This document shows, in pieces, positions 17,786 to 28,300 of a stretch of DNA of 36,349 nt. The notes under the pieces are model-generated. The model was not told the DNA's origin. It ran no database searches and saw nothing but the letters and a program-made list of their open reading frames with translations. Source of the stretch: Azospirillum sp. (lineage in GTDB: Bacteria; Pseudomonadota; Alphaproteobacteria; Azospirillales; Azospirillaceae); assembly GCA_027483805.1 (NCBI GenBank), contig JAIXTS010000095.1, positions 1-36,349 of the forward strand, written 5' to 3'. A program made the translations under genes and the position numbers. Positions within the stretch are counted from its first letter, which is position 1, and the number at the start of each line of letters is the position of its first letter.

Positions 17786-17876
17786 TGTCCTTCCTCCATC
17801 ACGATGATCGCAGGATGGCAGGAAGGACGACAACAGGGAAATCGATTGATCGAATTGTGACGATAGGTATGACCTA

Positions 17877-18353
17877 TCAGGCGCCGCAGCACTTCTTGAA
17901 CTTTTTTCCCGACCCGCAGGTGCAGGGATCGTTGCGGCCGACCTTCACCACGGTGCGCGGGCGCTGGCCCATGACGCCATCCACATACCACCAGCGGCCA
18001 TCCTGGCTTTTGAAGCGGCCGGTTTCGTGATGGATCAGGTCCTTGCCGTCCATCGTGAACTTGGCCACGAACTCGACATAGGCTTCATCGGCGGTCTGGC
18101 CATCGGCGGTGGAGCGCACCTCCAGCCCGGTCCAGATGCTTTTGGACGCCCATTCGGTGACCTGTTCCACATCGAAATCATCCTGCGTGCCCGGCAGCAG
18201 GGTTTCGCCCAGATAGTTGACATCCTGCTTGGCAAACGCAGTGTAGCGCGACCGCATCAGCGCTTCGGGCGTCGGGGCCGGTTCGGTGCGGGCCAGATAG
18301 GGGCCGCAGCAGGCGTCAAATTCACGGCCGCTGTCACAGGGGCACTTGCTCAT
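17877..18353 (-). CDS. YchJ-family SEC-C motif protein
   Basis: N-terminal [17 protein letters not shown] and C-terminal [19 protein letters not shown]. Confidence 0.92.
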   Translation of the reverse strand: MSKCPCDSGREFDACCGPYLARTEPAPTPEALMRSRYTAFAKQDVNYLGETLLPGTQDDFDVEQVTEWASKSIWTGLEVRSTADGQTADEAYVEFVAKFTMDGKDLIHHETGRFKSQDGRWWYVDGVMGQRPRTVVKVGRNDPCTCGSGKKFKKCCGA

Positions 18354-18427
18354 TTGCTCACTCGTTCCTGAAAGTCGTTTGCTGGGGGCGGGATAGCGCA
18401 TCATGGCGCCATCCACCAGTGCGCTTA

Positions 18428-19012
18428 TCACAGATCCAATGACAGTTCGCGGCCCGGTGCCTCGCTATGGTCGTGCCAATGCAGGTTGCAGCGCGGTTCG
18501 TACAGATCGGCCTGCCCCAGTTCCACGGTGCGGTCATTGCGGTGTTTCTTGAAGCTTTTATGGGCTTCATGGCCGCAGACGGCGCAGCGCGATTTCAGCT
18601 TCCACAGACCATCCGCCATGGCCGCCAGCGTGGCGGTGACGGAAAAGGCCCGACCGCGCCAATCCATATCCAGGCCCGACACGGCGACATCGATACCCCG
18701 GTGCAGCAGGGTACGCACATCCTCCACCAGGTCACCGTGATAATGCGGTTCGACGCAGAATTGCACCTCGTCGATGAACACGGCCTTGATATTGTCGGGT
18801 ACGGCGGGCATGCGGGTGATGGGAAGGGCGTCGAAGCCGATACCATCATGATTGACCACCCGGTTTTCCGCATAGCGCACGTCAAAGGCCGGTTTCAGCA
18901 GCATGATGTGGGAGCCGGTGCCATGCGTGTACCAGATGGCGCGCTTCAGAATCTCCGTGGACTTGCCCGAAAACATGGGTCCGCAGATGACTTCCAGCTT
19001 TCCGTAGCGCAT
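18428..19012 (-). CDS. tdk: Thymidine kinase
   Basis: [45 protein letters not shown]-x2-C ligands. Confidence 0.96.
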   Translation of the reverse strand: MRYGKLEVICGPMFSGKSTEILKRAIWYTHGTGSHIMLLKPAFDVRYAENRVVNHDGIGFDALPITRMPAVPDNIKAVFIDEVQFCVEPHYHGDLVEDVRTLLHRGIDVAVSGLDMDWRGRAFSVTATLAAMADGLWKLKSRCAVCGHEAHKSFKKHRNDRTVELGQADLYEPRCNLHWHDHSEAPGRELSLDL

Positions 19013-19106
19013 GCCTGTTTCCTGTCGAAGGGTCGGGGCTTTCCATAGCCGAGTTCATGGCTTCATGCCATGAAAACAGGGTTCGGGTGGGGCAGGGAAG
19101 GGGATC

Positions 19107-20597
19107 ATGCGGGGCTGGACAGACGGTTATGTGACCGAGATCGGCTATACCTACAGCTTTCATGCGGAGCTGCAGCCCTGGCCCCTGGCCGATGCATTGG
19201 GGGCGCGGTCGCCCATCCAGCCGGGACAGCCGTTTGATTATTGCGAGTTGGGTTTTGGTCAAGGCTTCAGCCTGGCCTTGCTGGCCGCTGCCAACCCACG
19301 GGGCCGGTTCTGGGGCAACGATATCAACCCGGACCATGTGGCCCACGCACGCTGGCTGGCCGATGGCGCGGGCTTGCCAAACCTGACGGTCAGCCCGTTG
19401 GGCTTCGCGGATTATGCCGACACGCACCTGCCTTCCTTCGACATTGTCGCCCTTCATGGTGTGTGGTCCTGGGTGGGGCCGCAGCAGCGGACGGAAATCG
19501 TTGCCTTTCTGGACCGCCATCTGAAGCCCGGCGGGGTCGTTTACCTGGGCTATAACGTCCTGCCGGGCTGGGCCCAATATCTGCCGCTGCGGGAGGTGAT
19601 GCTGGCATCGGCGCGGCGGGGGCAGGGGAGTTTGGCCGACCGTATCGCCGGCTCTCTGGCCCTGGCGGAACGGTTGCGCACACAGGAGGCGGGATATTTC
19701 CGGGTCAATCCCACCGTGTCCACCCGCCTGGACGCGCTGCTGGAACGACCCGTCGATTATCTGGCCCACGAATATTTCAATGAGAACTGGCATCCGACCT
19801 ATTTCACCGATCTGGCGGCGGCCCTGGCGCCCGCAGGTTTGCATCTGGCCGCACAGGCGCGGGCGGCAGACCGGTGGGAGGAAGAGGCGCTGAAAGAGGC
19901 TATCCTTACCGTTGGGGGGAAAGGGGCAGCCGACGACCCGGAATTTGCCGAATTGCTGCGCGACTTCCTGACCAACCGGCCCTTCCGGCGCGACCTGTTC
20001 ATTGCCAAGGGAGGGGTGGAGCGCAGGGCGTTGGAGCGGTCCTGGGCCGCCCTGGGCCATCCCCGCGACCTGCCACGGCGGGCGACGCCCGCCACGCTGC
20101 CGATCGAGGTCCCTTACGATGCCGCCCATGCGGCCCTGACGGCCTTGCAGGCCGGTCCCATGACGCATGCCGCGCTTCTGGCTTGTCTGGGGGACCAGGG
20201 CCCGGCCGCCCTTGCAGTGTTGGCCGCACTGGATCTGGTGGCGCCAGCCCTGCCAGAGGACGGCTTGGCCGACCGCCGTGAAGGGTGCGATCGGCTGAAT
20301 GGTCTGCTGCTGGCCGATGCGGCGACCGCTGACCGCATGCCGGCGCTGGCCAGCCCCGTAACCGGTGGCGGGATTGCGGTGGATCGGGTGGGCAAGCTGT
20401 TCCTGGCCGGGCTGGCAGTCGGGGCGGACCCTGTGCTCCATGCCTTTGGAACGCTGGAAACGGCCGGGCAGCGCGTCCTGCGGGATGGCAAACCCATTAC
20501 AACAGCGCAGCGGCACAAGGTGGAGTTGGGCGAACGCTGGGAGAGCTTTGCCAAACGGCGTCTGCCGGTTCTGCATGCCTTGGGTGCGGTGCCATAG
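19107..20597 (+). CDS. Class I SAM methyltransferase with methyltransferase regulatory domain
   Basis: FDYCELGFGQGFSLALLAAANP, GVWSWV, LKPGGVVYLGYNVLPGW. Confidence 0.88.
   Translation: MRGWTDGYVTEIGYTYSFHAELQPWPLADALGARSPIQPGQPFDYCELGFGQGFSLALLAAANPRGRFWGNDINPDHVAHARWLADGAGLPNLTVSPLGFADYADTHLPSFDIVALHGVWSWVGPQQRTEIVAFLDRHLKPGGVVYLGYNVLPGWAQYLPLREVMLASARRGQGSLADRIAGSLALAERLRTQEAGYFRVNPTVSTRLDALLERPVDYLAHEYFNENWHPTYFTDLAAALAPAGLHLAAQARAADRWEEEALKEAILTVGGKGAADDPEFAELLRDFLTNRPFRRDLFIAKGGVERRALERSWAALGHPRDLPRRATPATLPIEVPYDAAHAALTALQAGPMTHAALLACLGDQGPAALAVLAALDLVAPALPEDGLADRREGCDRLNGLLLADAATADRMPALASPVTGGGIAVDRVGKLFLAGLAVGADPVLHAFGTLETAGQRVLRDGKPITTAQRHKVELGERWESFAKRRLPVLHALGAVP
19903..19919 (-). 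repeat. Dispersed iteron tccttaccgttgggggg inside the methyltransferase CDS
   Basis: Reverse-orientation iteron match. Confidence 0.65.
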
Positions 20598-20721
20598 TCC
20601 GACGTCCGGGGTATTTGCGAAATCGAGGTAATCCATAGGAAGGAGGTGGAAATTCTTGCGGTTGCGGTGCACCATGCTGATGCGCCCACCTGCGTGGGCC
20701 CCTGCGATGGAGAGACGCCCC

Positions 20722-21030
20722 ATGCCGCGCAAATCCGCCAAATCCGAAGCCTTGTCCGTGCCTGAAACCGAACCGGTGGTGACTGCCCCGCCGGTGAAAA
20801 AAGCCAAGGCCCCTGCCAAACCCCGTACCAAGAAGGTGCCGGCAGCGCCTGTGCTGGCGGCCTCTGCCGTCGCCGTTGAACCCACGACAGACCAGGTGGC
20901 CGAAGAAGCCTACCTGCTCTGGCTGTCCGAAGGGGAGCCGACGGGCCGTGATGTCGAACATTGGCTGCTCGCCGAACAGATTGTGCGCAGCCGCCTGTCG
21001 CTCTTGTCCGCGGCGGTTCATTCCGCCTGA
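20722..21030 (+). CDS. DUF2934-like protein with Ala/Pro/Lys-rich N-terminus
   Basis: VAEEAYLLWLSEGEPTGRDVEHWLLAEQIV. Confidence 0.7.
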   Translation: MPRKSAKSEALSVPETEPVVTAPPVKKAKAPAKPRTKKVPAAPVLAASAVAVEPTTDQVAEEAYLLWLSEGEPTGRDVEHWLLAEQIVRSRLSLLSAAVHSA

Positions 21031-21056
21031 TCCGGACCAGCGCGTTCCGTGGCCCA

Positions 21057-21089
21057 CCCCCGCCCATCCGGGCGGGGGTTTGTTTTTTC
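21057..21089 (+). terminator. Rho-independent terminator
   Basis: CCCCCGCCC-atcc-GGGCGGGGG followed by TTTGTTTTTT. Confidence 0.9.
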
Positions 21090-21204
21090 ACCACCCGGCC
21101 ATCCTTGCCGTTTCCAGCTTTTTCCATTCGGCAGAATCTGCCCAGGGTCGATCCTGCCCCCTGCCAGATGCACTGAAATCCTTATAAATCAATGTCATGA
21201 TGAG

Positions 21205-21224
21205 TTGGCCCGCCTGTTGCATTT
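21205..21224 (+). promoter_or_regulatory. Sigma-54 promoter upstream of flgK
   Basis: TTGGCCCGCCTGTTGCATTT, GG/GC spacing of 12 bp, about 65 bp before the start codon. Confidence 0.75.
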
Positions 21225-21287
21225 AACGGTGCGGGCCGGTCATGGGGATCGGTCCTGACGCTTTTGTCAGAACAAGGGACCCGCCCG

Positions 21288-22694
21288 ATGACCAGCCTCT
21301 TCGGCGTTCTCAATCACTCCAGTAACGGCCTGCGCCTGATCCAGGGGCAGTTGGGACTGGTTGCTGAGAACGTGGCCCGCGCGGAGGATCCCAACCGTTC
21401 CCGGCATACGCTGGAACAGACGGTCGACAATCAGGGCAATGCCACCATCGCGCAGTACAAGCGCCAGGTGGATGTGGCTCTGCGCGTGCAGCTGGAACAG
21501 ACCATATCAGAGGAAGCCGGCGCCTCGACGCTTTCCTTGTACATGCAGCGGGCGACGGATCTGCTGGGCACGACCGGCGGCACGCCGCCATTGAGCGACG
21601 CGGTGGACAAGTTCCAGACGGCCTGGAAGGAACTGGCCGCGACGCCGGAAAGCACTGTGGCCAAGGGCCAGGTGATCGTCCATGGCGAGGACTTGGCCCG
21701 TGAAATACGGCGCCTGAATGACGGCGTCGGTGCCATCGAAGAGCAACTGGACAGCGATATCAGCAACTCTGTCCAGGAGTTGAACCAGGCCCTGTCAGAT
21801 ATTGACGGGTTGAACGCCGACATCATGTCGACGCGGGCCGGGGGCGATCCGACCATGAGTTTGGAAGATCGCCGGGACGAACTGGTCCGCAAGGTCGCGA
21901 GCATGATGAGTGTCCGCACCATTGAGCGGGCCGATGGCAAACTGTCGATCTTCACCACATCGGGCATGTCGCTGCTGGACTCGGCACCGGTCACGTTCAG
22001 CTATGAAAAGGGCCAGCTGCGCTCCTCGGCCTCCGACCGCGACCTGACCAACATGGTGCGCGACGGCAAGCTGGGCGCACTGCTGGAGTTGCGGGCAGAC
22101 GGATCCACCCAGGACCCGCCGCAGACCGCCTCCGCTCTGCCGGGCGCTGAAATCCTGCGCAAGCTGCGGTCGCAGGCCCAGGCGGTATCGGAAGCCTTTC
22201 TGGGCGCCACCAAGCCGGGTGAGCCGACCAGCTTTGCCGACGCCTATAACAATGCCAATCCCGTCGCAGAAGGCGAGCTGCCCAATCGCTTTTTCATCGG
22301 TACCGGCGCCGCCAATATCGAACTCAATCCCGGTCTCCTGTCGGGTGATCTTGCGGTGAAGACCAGTGCTGCCCAAGGCGTTTCCGCCGCCATGGAGGCC
22401 ACGGGCCGGTCGTTGAATGCCGATGGCTTGCGCGCGTCCGGTGTCTCCTACTCCTCCATGGTCAGCACGATCATTGGTCAGTGGAGCACAAATTCGAAGG
22501 TGGCCAGCGAGCAGGCCACTATCGCCACCGACTTCAAGAGCGAACTGGACACACGATACAAGAACAATGTTGGCGTCAACATGGATGAAGAAATCGCCAT
22601 GTTGCAGGTGCTTCAGCGCAACTATTCCGCCGCCGCCCGCGTGATGCAGACGGTCAACAACATGTTGGATGCCATTGAGGGGATCGTCAGATGA
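21288..22694 (+). CDS. flgK: Flagellar hook-associated protein FlgK
   Basis: Rod/hook N-terminus and C-terminal NVGVNMDEEIAMLQVLQRNYSAAARVMQTVNNMLDAI. Confidence 0.9.
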   Translation: MTSLFGVLNHSSNGLRLIQGQLGLVAENVARAEDPNRSRHTLEQTVDNQGNATIAQYKRQVDVALRVQLEQTISEEAGASTLSLYMQRATDLLGTTGGTPPLSDAVDKFQTAWKELAATPESTVAKGQVIVHGEDLAREIRRLNDGVGAIEEQLDSDISNSVQELNQALSDIDGLNADIMSTRAGGDPTMSLEDRRDELVRKVASMMSVRTIERADGKLSIFTTSGMSLLDSAPVTFSYEKGQLRSSASDRDLTNMVRDGKLGALLELRADGSTQDPPQTASALPGAEILRKLRSQAQAVSEAFLGATKPGEPTSFADAYNNANPVAEGELPNRFFIGTGAANIELNPGLLSGDLAVKTSAAQGVSAAMEATGRSLNADGLRASGVSYSSMVSTIIGQWSTNSKVASEQATIATDFKSELDTRYKNNVGVNMDEEIAMLQVLQRNYSAAARVMQTVNNMLDAIEGIVR

Positions 22695-24757
22695 CCCGCA
22701 TCAGCGCCTATGGCAGCTACATCAACACCATCCGCACCCTTACCGGCGGGCAAAGCGCCATCGACGACTTGTCGGCGCAGCTCAATACCGGAAAGAAATC
22801 GACGGACGTCTCCTTCTACGGCACGCAGTCGCAGCGGCTGCTGGACCTCAAGTCGGAACTGGTGCGGCGGCAAAGCTACTCGCAGACCATCGACCAGACG
22901 ATGACGCGGGTGAAGTCCTACGACAAGCTGATGGAACGGATGGCCGATATGGCCACTGAACTGTCCAGTACGACGCGCCTGCCGCAAGGTCCCGGCGCGC
23001 CGCGGGTCAGCAGTGTCGTCAACCAGTCCAGCGGCGCCATGAAGGTGGCCGTCGATCTGACCAACAGCAGCTTCAAGGCCGAAGCCACCTACACCGTCAC
23101 CTCCACACCCAGCCGCAGCGGCCCGCCGGGCAGCTTCGACGTGACCGTCACCGACGGGCTGGGCGGGCGTGCCACCAACACCATCAACCTGAAACAGGTG
23201 CCGCCGCAGGTGGATGCCGACCGCTTCACAATCAGCGGCGGCCCCGGTGACGGTGCCGTGATCAAGCTGAATGTCGAAAGCCTGGAAGGCACCGGCATGT
23301 CCAGCTTCGATGTCACCTGGCCGGAACTCGCCTCCACCCGGGAGGTGATCCGCGGCATGACGGTGGAACTGGAATCCCTGCTGAATGAGCGGGTCGGCGA
23401 CCGCTACCTTTTCGCCGGCTCCCGCTATAACACCAAGCCGGTGGACGATATCGTCGCCGCCAAGCAGATCACCCGGACCACGATCATCGGGGAACGCGGC
23501 AATGCCGGCGAAACCTATGAGATGGTGCTGAACGGCAAGCGCTTCACCTATACGACCACGGGCGATGAACAGTCGCTGGATGAGGTGCTTACCAACAGCA
23601 ACCGCACCGGCCTGGTTGATCAGATCAGGGCGTTCAGCGATCCGCCGTTCAACGTCACGCTGTCCGTTTCCAATGGGATCGTCACGGCCATCGGCAATGA
23701 TGTGAAGGAAAAATTCACCCTCACCAGCAAGGTCTATGAAAGCGGCACGCACGCCAACACGGTCCTCGCGGCCGAGAACGCCATCGATGCCGGCAACGCG
23801 CCCTACACGGTGCAGGAAGCGACGGAAACCCAGCCTCAGATCGACAATGTGAAGCTGCATGGCGCTGAAGCCGACATTGGTGACGTGTTCAACATGTCCG
23901 TCGGCGCCCGCACCATCGTGCAGAACGACAATGCGCCGCCGCAGGTCATCATTACCCCGCCGACCGAATACAGCTATGTGGTCGGCCCGAAGGATTTTGA
24001 TGAGCTGAAGGAGTATAACGCCACGCAGCCGGCCAATGCCCAGCTGTCCATGTCGGGTTGGGTGGCGCAGAAACTGTCTGCGCAGATCAATGCCGACAGC
24101 ACGTCCGCGGTGACCGCCAGCGTGGATCCTAACGATCAAACCAATATTGTCCTGACCGCCAAGAGCAATAATGGCCAGTTCCAGACCAAAGCGGACATCA
24201 ACAATTCCGGGAATCAGACAAAGCTGATCACCAAGGAAATCCCGCCGCTGGCCGAACAGGACACGTTCGAAGGTATCGTCGACCCGCCAGGCCTGCCCTT
24301 CTATGACACCCAGTATCAGACGAACCGGGATGTTTCGGCGGCCTATGACACCGCGAAGCTGCAGGTCGACGACAATCTGACGGTCAAATACGGGGTCAGC
24401 AGCAATGACCCTGCCATCCAGAAGCTTGTCAGCGGCCTGCGTCGCCTGACCGCCGCGATTTCGCGTCCGGGCGATTATTCGAAGCTGATGGAGGAAGGGC
24501 GCAACCTGCTGACCGATGCACAAAATCAGCTGCGTGGTGTCCATGCCCGCGTCGTGAACGCCGCAGCCACCATGGACAATGCCCAGGGCCGCCACCAGGA
24601 GGGCGTCGCCAAGGCCCAGAACGAACTCGCCGGTATTGAGGGTGTCGACCAGAACGAGGTCGCCGTCCGCTTGCAGGCGGCGATGTCCACCCAGCAGGCC
24701 AGCTACACCATCGCCGGCAAGATGCAGTCCCTGTCCCTGATCAACTTCCTTGCCTGA
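22691..24757 (+). CDS. flgL: Flagellar hook-associated protein FlgL/flagellin-like, with large central insertion
   Basis: MTRISAYGSYINTIRTLTGGQSAIDDLSAQLNTGKK N-terminus and flagellin-like C-terminus; 688 aa; ATGA overlap with flgK. Confidence 0.85.
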   Translation: MTRISAYGSYINTIRTLTGGQSAIDDLSAQLNTGKKSTDVSFYGTQSQRLLDLKSELVRRQSYSQTIDQTMTRVKSYDKLMERMADMATELSSTTRLPQGPGAPRVSSVVNQSSGAMKVAVDLTNSSFKAEATYTVTSTPSRSGPPGSFDVTVTDGLGGRATNTINLKQVPPQVDADRFTISGGPGDGAVIKLNVESLEGTGMSSFDVTWPELASTREVIRGMTVELESLLNERVGDRYLFAGSRYNTKPVDDIVAAKQITRTTIIGERGNAGETYEMVLNGKRFTYTTTGDEQSLDEVLTNSNRTGLVDQIRAFSDPPFNVTLSVSNGIVTAIGNDVKEKFTLTSKVYESGTHANTVLAAENAIDAGNAPYTVQEATETQPQIDNVKLHGAEADIGDVFNMSVGARTIVQNDNAPPQVIITPPTEYSYVVGPKDFDELKEYNATQPANAQLSMSGWVAQKLSAQINADSTSAVTASVDPNDQTNIVLTAKSNNGQFQTKADINNSGNQTKLITKEIPPLAEQDTFEGIVDPPGLPFYDTQYQTNRDVSAAYDTAKLQVDDNLTVKYGVSSNDPAIQKLVSGLRRLTAAISRPGDYSKLMEEGRNLLTDAQNQLRGVHARVVNAAATMDNAQGRHQEGVAKAQNELAGIEGVDQNEVAVRLQAAMSTQQASYTIAGKMQSLSLINFLA

Positions 24758-24789
24758 ACCAACAACATTCCCACCGAAGGAGAACCGAA

Positions 24790-25074
24790 ATGAACGCCTT
24801 TTCCCCTCATGGTTTTGCCGCCGCTCCGGCCCCGACCAGCGCTTCCAGCAGCGACGAGGCCATCCGAACCCGTCTGTTCGACCAGTTCAATGCCTTTTGG
24901 GTGAATGCCGCCCGCGAAGGGGTGCCCTATGACATGATCGGCACCATGTCGGTGACAGCCGCCATCTATGGGCTGCTGGCCAAGCATGGCGTTGGCACGA
25001 CGGCGGAGTTCCTGGAGGGCATGGCCAACGATGTGCGTACCGGCGTGTTCGCTGTACCGCCGCGGCCCAACTGA
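24790..25074 (+). CDS. Hypothetical protein between flgL and flgE
   Basis: 94 aa ORF MNAFSPHGFAAAPAP..., collinear with flagellar genes. Confidence 0.75.
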   Translation: MNAFSPHGFAAAPAPTSASSSDEAIRTRLFDQFNAFWVNAAREGVPYDMIGTMSVTAAIYGLLAKHGVGTTAEFLEGMANDVRTGVFAVPPRPN

Positions 25075-25105
25075 CCTTTTGTCCTGTATCGCCCGCGTTC
25101 GCGCA

Positions 25106-25145
25106 AAAGGGGCCGGACCACCCGCCTGGTGGTTCGGCCCCTTTC
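25106..25145 (+). terminator. Terminator hairpin
   Basis: AAAGGGGCCGGACCACC...GGTGGTTCGGCCCCTTT. Confidence 0.75.
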
Positions 25146-25289
25146 CTGTTCATCCCGGCAAAAGACACCGGGAGCCCCCGGCAAATTCCGCCCAGTGTCC
25201 GGAATGCCGGGAAGGCGGGGCAGGGAATGCCGGGTTTGCCAAGGTCTGTATTTTGAATGAAATCATATGGTTATGGCGGACCGGATCAG

Positions 25290-25307
25290 TTGGCATCGAA
25301 CTTGCTC
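25290..25307 (+). promoter_or_regulatory. Sigma-54 promoter upstream of flgE
   Basis: TTGGCATCGAACTTGCTC, GG/GC spacing of 12 bp, about 42 bp before the start codon. Confidence 0.75.
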
Positions 25308-25348
25308 AATAGGCTGCGACACGCCATCATCCCAACGGGAGCCCTTCC

Positions 25349-28300
25349 ATGAGCATCTTCGGATCCTTGACCACCGGCATCTCCGGCCTTCAGGCCCAGG
25401 CCGCCGCACTGGGTCATATTTCGGACAATATCGCCAACGCCCGCACCACCGGTTACAAGCGCGTCGACACCGCCTTTACCAATCTGGTGCTGCAGTCCAA
25501 CTCCCGGGTCCATAATCCCGGTGGCGTGGTGGCCCGTCCCAGCTATGCCAACAGCGTGGCCGGCAACATCGAAACGGTGGACCGTACGACCAACCTCGCC
25601 ATCCGCGGCCAGGGCTTCTTCAATGTCAGCCGTCTGACGGAAGTAAATGGCGTTTCGATCCCGACCGGAGAGCGCTATTATACACGTGACGGTTCGTTCG
25701 AACTGAATGATGAGCGCATCCTGGTCAACCGGTCTGGCTTCGCCCTGAACGGCTATATCTACAGCGAAGCCACGAATTCCTTCTCGACCTCGGCGACGCC
25801 GATCCAGGTCACGGCCGATATTGACAGCCCCGTCTCCACCAAGACGATCGAGCTGCGCGCCAACCTGCCGACCAACCCGACGCCGGGTCAGCCGATCCAG
25901 CCGACCACCATTCCGATCTATGACGCCGCCGGTACCCGCCGTGACATCACGCTGGGCTGGCGCCCGGGTCAGACGGATGGCGCCTGGCGCCTGTCCGTCG
26001 ACACGCCGGGCGCGCTGGGCAGCCTGCCCCTGTCGGGCAATCTGGATGGTTTCCCGGTGTCGGCCCAGTCCACCTCCCTGACCCAGGGTGTGACGCCACG
26101 CAAGCAGATTGAAGAAGTGCAGTTCACCTCGCCCAATGGCGATGGCGCCTTCAAGATCGGCGATACCTACCGTGTCACGGTGAATGGTGTCGAATTCACC
26201 GAAAGCGTCAGCCCGACCAACGCGTCGCAGCTGTCCAACCTGAGCGGTGTCGCACAGTCGCTGGCCGACAAGATCAATGGCGCCGTGCCGCCGGTCGGCG
26301 TGACGGCCACCGTGTCCAACGGCCGCCTGCGCATTGCCTCGACCACGGCCGGCAACGATTTCACCCTGACCACGGGTGTCAACAATGCCACCCCGACCAT
26401 CAACACTGCCAACACGCCGGTCACCACGGCCGCGACGTCCAGTCAGCAGCAGCAGTCGGTCATCACCTTTGCCGGCAGTTCGGTCGATATCGGCGACAGC
26501 TTCACGCTGAATGTTGATAACAACTCAACCCAGACCTATACGGTCAAAGTCACGGCGGCTAACATTGGCCAGCTGAAGGATCTGAACGGTGTCGTGACGG
26601 CGCTGGCGGCGCAGGTTAACGCCAACTCCTCCACGGAAAAAGTCATCGCATCGGTAACGGGCAATACCCTGACCCTGCGTGGCACCACCGTGGGCGACAG
26701 CTTCAGTGTGGGCGAACAGTCCGGCACGACGACGACGGTCGCATCGAGCTCCGCGGCGCAGGTGACGGAACTGGCCTATCCCAACCGTGACATCGGCAGC
26801 GACGAAAACGCTATGTCGGTGACGATCAATGGGACCATCATCACCCACACGCCAACGGCCGGTAATGACATGGCCACCGAGTTGGCCGATTTTGTCGCCG
26901 AAATCAACGGGCAGGCATTGGGTGTCACGGCCAGTGTGTCCGGTACCAAGTTGGTCCTGACGGCGGATGCCAACAACACCGCCTTCACCATCAGCGGTCG
27001 TGACCGCTTCATGCAGGCAAATGTCACGAACGCTCCGCCGGCGGACAACACGACCTTCGTCAGCGCGGTCCAGGGCAATATCTCGGGTTCGCGTCAGACG
27101 CAGCGCATCTCCATCACCGGTGTGCCCGGCGATGTCGGCGCCACCTATTCGGTAACGCTGCGCAGCCCGACCACCACGCAGGTCGATCCGATCGCCCTGG
27201 AGGGAACCACGACGACCCAGGCCTCCACCACAGCATCCCAGGTCACCGAGGTGTCCTATCCCAGCACGGCGCCGAAGGTGGGTGATGTTTACAGCGTCAC
27301 GATCAATGGCACGGCCTACAGCTATGGCCCGCTGACCCAGGCCGATCTGGATGGTCTGCCGACCCAGCCGCCGACGCAGTCGGACGCCCTGACCAACCTG
27401 TTCCTGCCGGAGATTACCAGTGCCGACGTGACGGCGACGGTCAGCGGCACCAAGCTGGTGCTGACAGGTGCCGCCGCCGGGACAGCCTTCCGGGTGACCG
27501 GAACGGATGATCGCGCCACCGACCCCTCATCCTCGTTCTTTGACTTCTCGTCCAGCACGGCCGCCCCCGTGGTCGGCAACCGCTATGCCGTGACCATGAA
27601 CGGCACCACTTATTCCGTTCAGATCACCGAGCAGAATATCGGTGATTTTCCGACCGCAGCCAGTGTGCTGGACAACATCATCACCAAAATCGGCAATGAT
27701 TTCGGGGCGCCGTTCACGGCCTCCGCTGTCAAGAATAATGGTGTCACCACGGGTGTGCTGCTGACGGCCAAGGATGCCAGCATCACGCTGAACGGCACCC
27801 AGGAAGTGGCGCCCAACTTCAACCGCACGATCACCTACACCACGACCGGCAACGAAGTGTCGCTGGACGAGATCGCGGCCAACCTGGCGCTGAAGGTGAA
27901 CCAGGAAAGCGGCATCCCGGTGCAGGCCACGTCGGTTGGTGGCGTCATCACCATGACCAGCAACCAGGATGGCATTGCGTTCCTGGGTGAACCCAGCTCC
28001 AACATCGGCACGACGCCGCCCCATATCACGCTGAATTTCGGCGGCACTCTGCCGAATGGCGAAGAGGCGAAGGCCGGCACCCTGTCCAGCCTGTCCTCGG
28101 CCAATATCGGCACGGGCAATGCCACGGTCAGCGCCGTGACGGAAGGTGGGCAGCCGGCACAGGTGTCCTTCACCGTCGACTATGGCAATGGGCCGCAGCG
28201 CATCACCTTGGATCTGGGTACCTTTGGCGAGGCCACCGGTCTTACGCAGTATGAAGGCAGCTCCATCAACGTCACGTCCCTGCTTCAGGATGGCAGTGCC

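Noticed and set aside
18882-20885. 667-aa minus-strand ORF
   Set aside because: Antisense to the clear methyltransferase CDS; composition is typical of a high-GC shadow ORF with no recognisable motifs.
22622-24595. 657-aa minus-strand ORF
   Set aside because: Antisense shadow of flgL.
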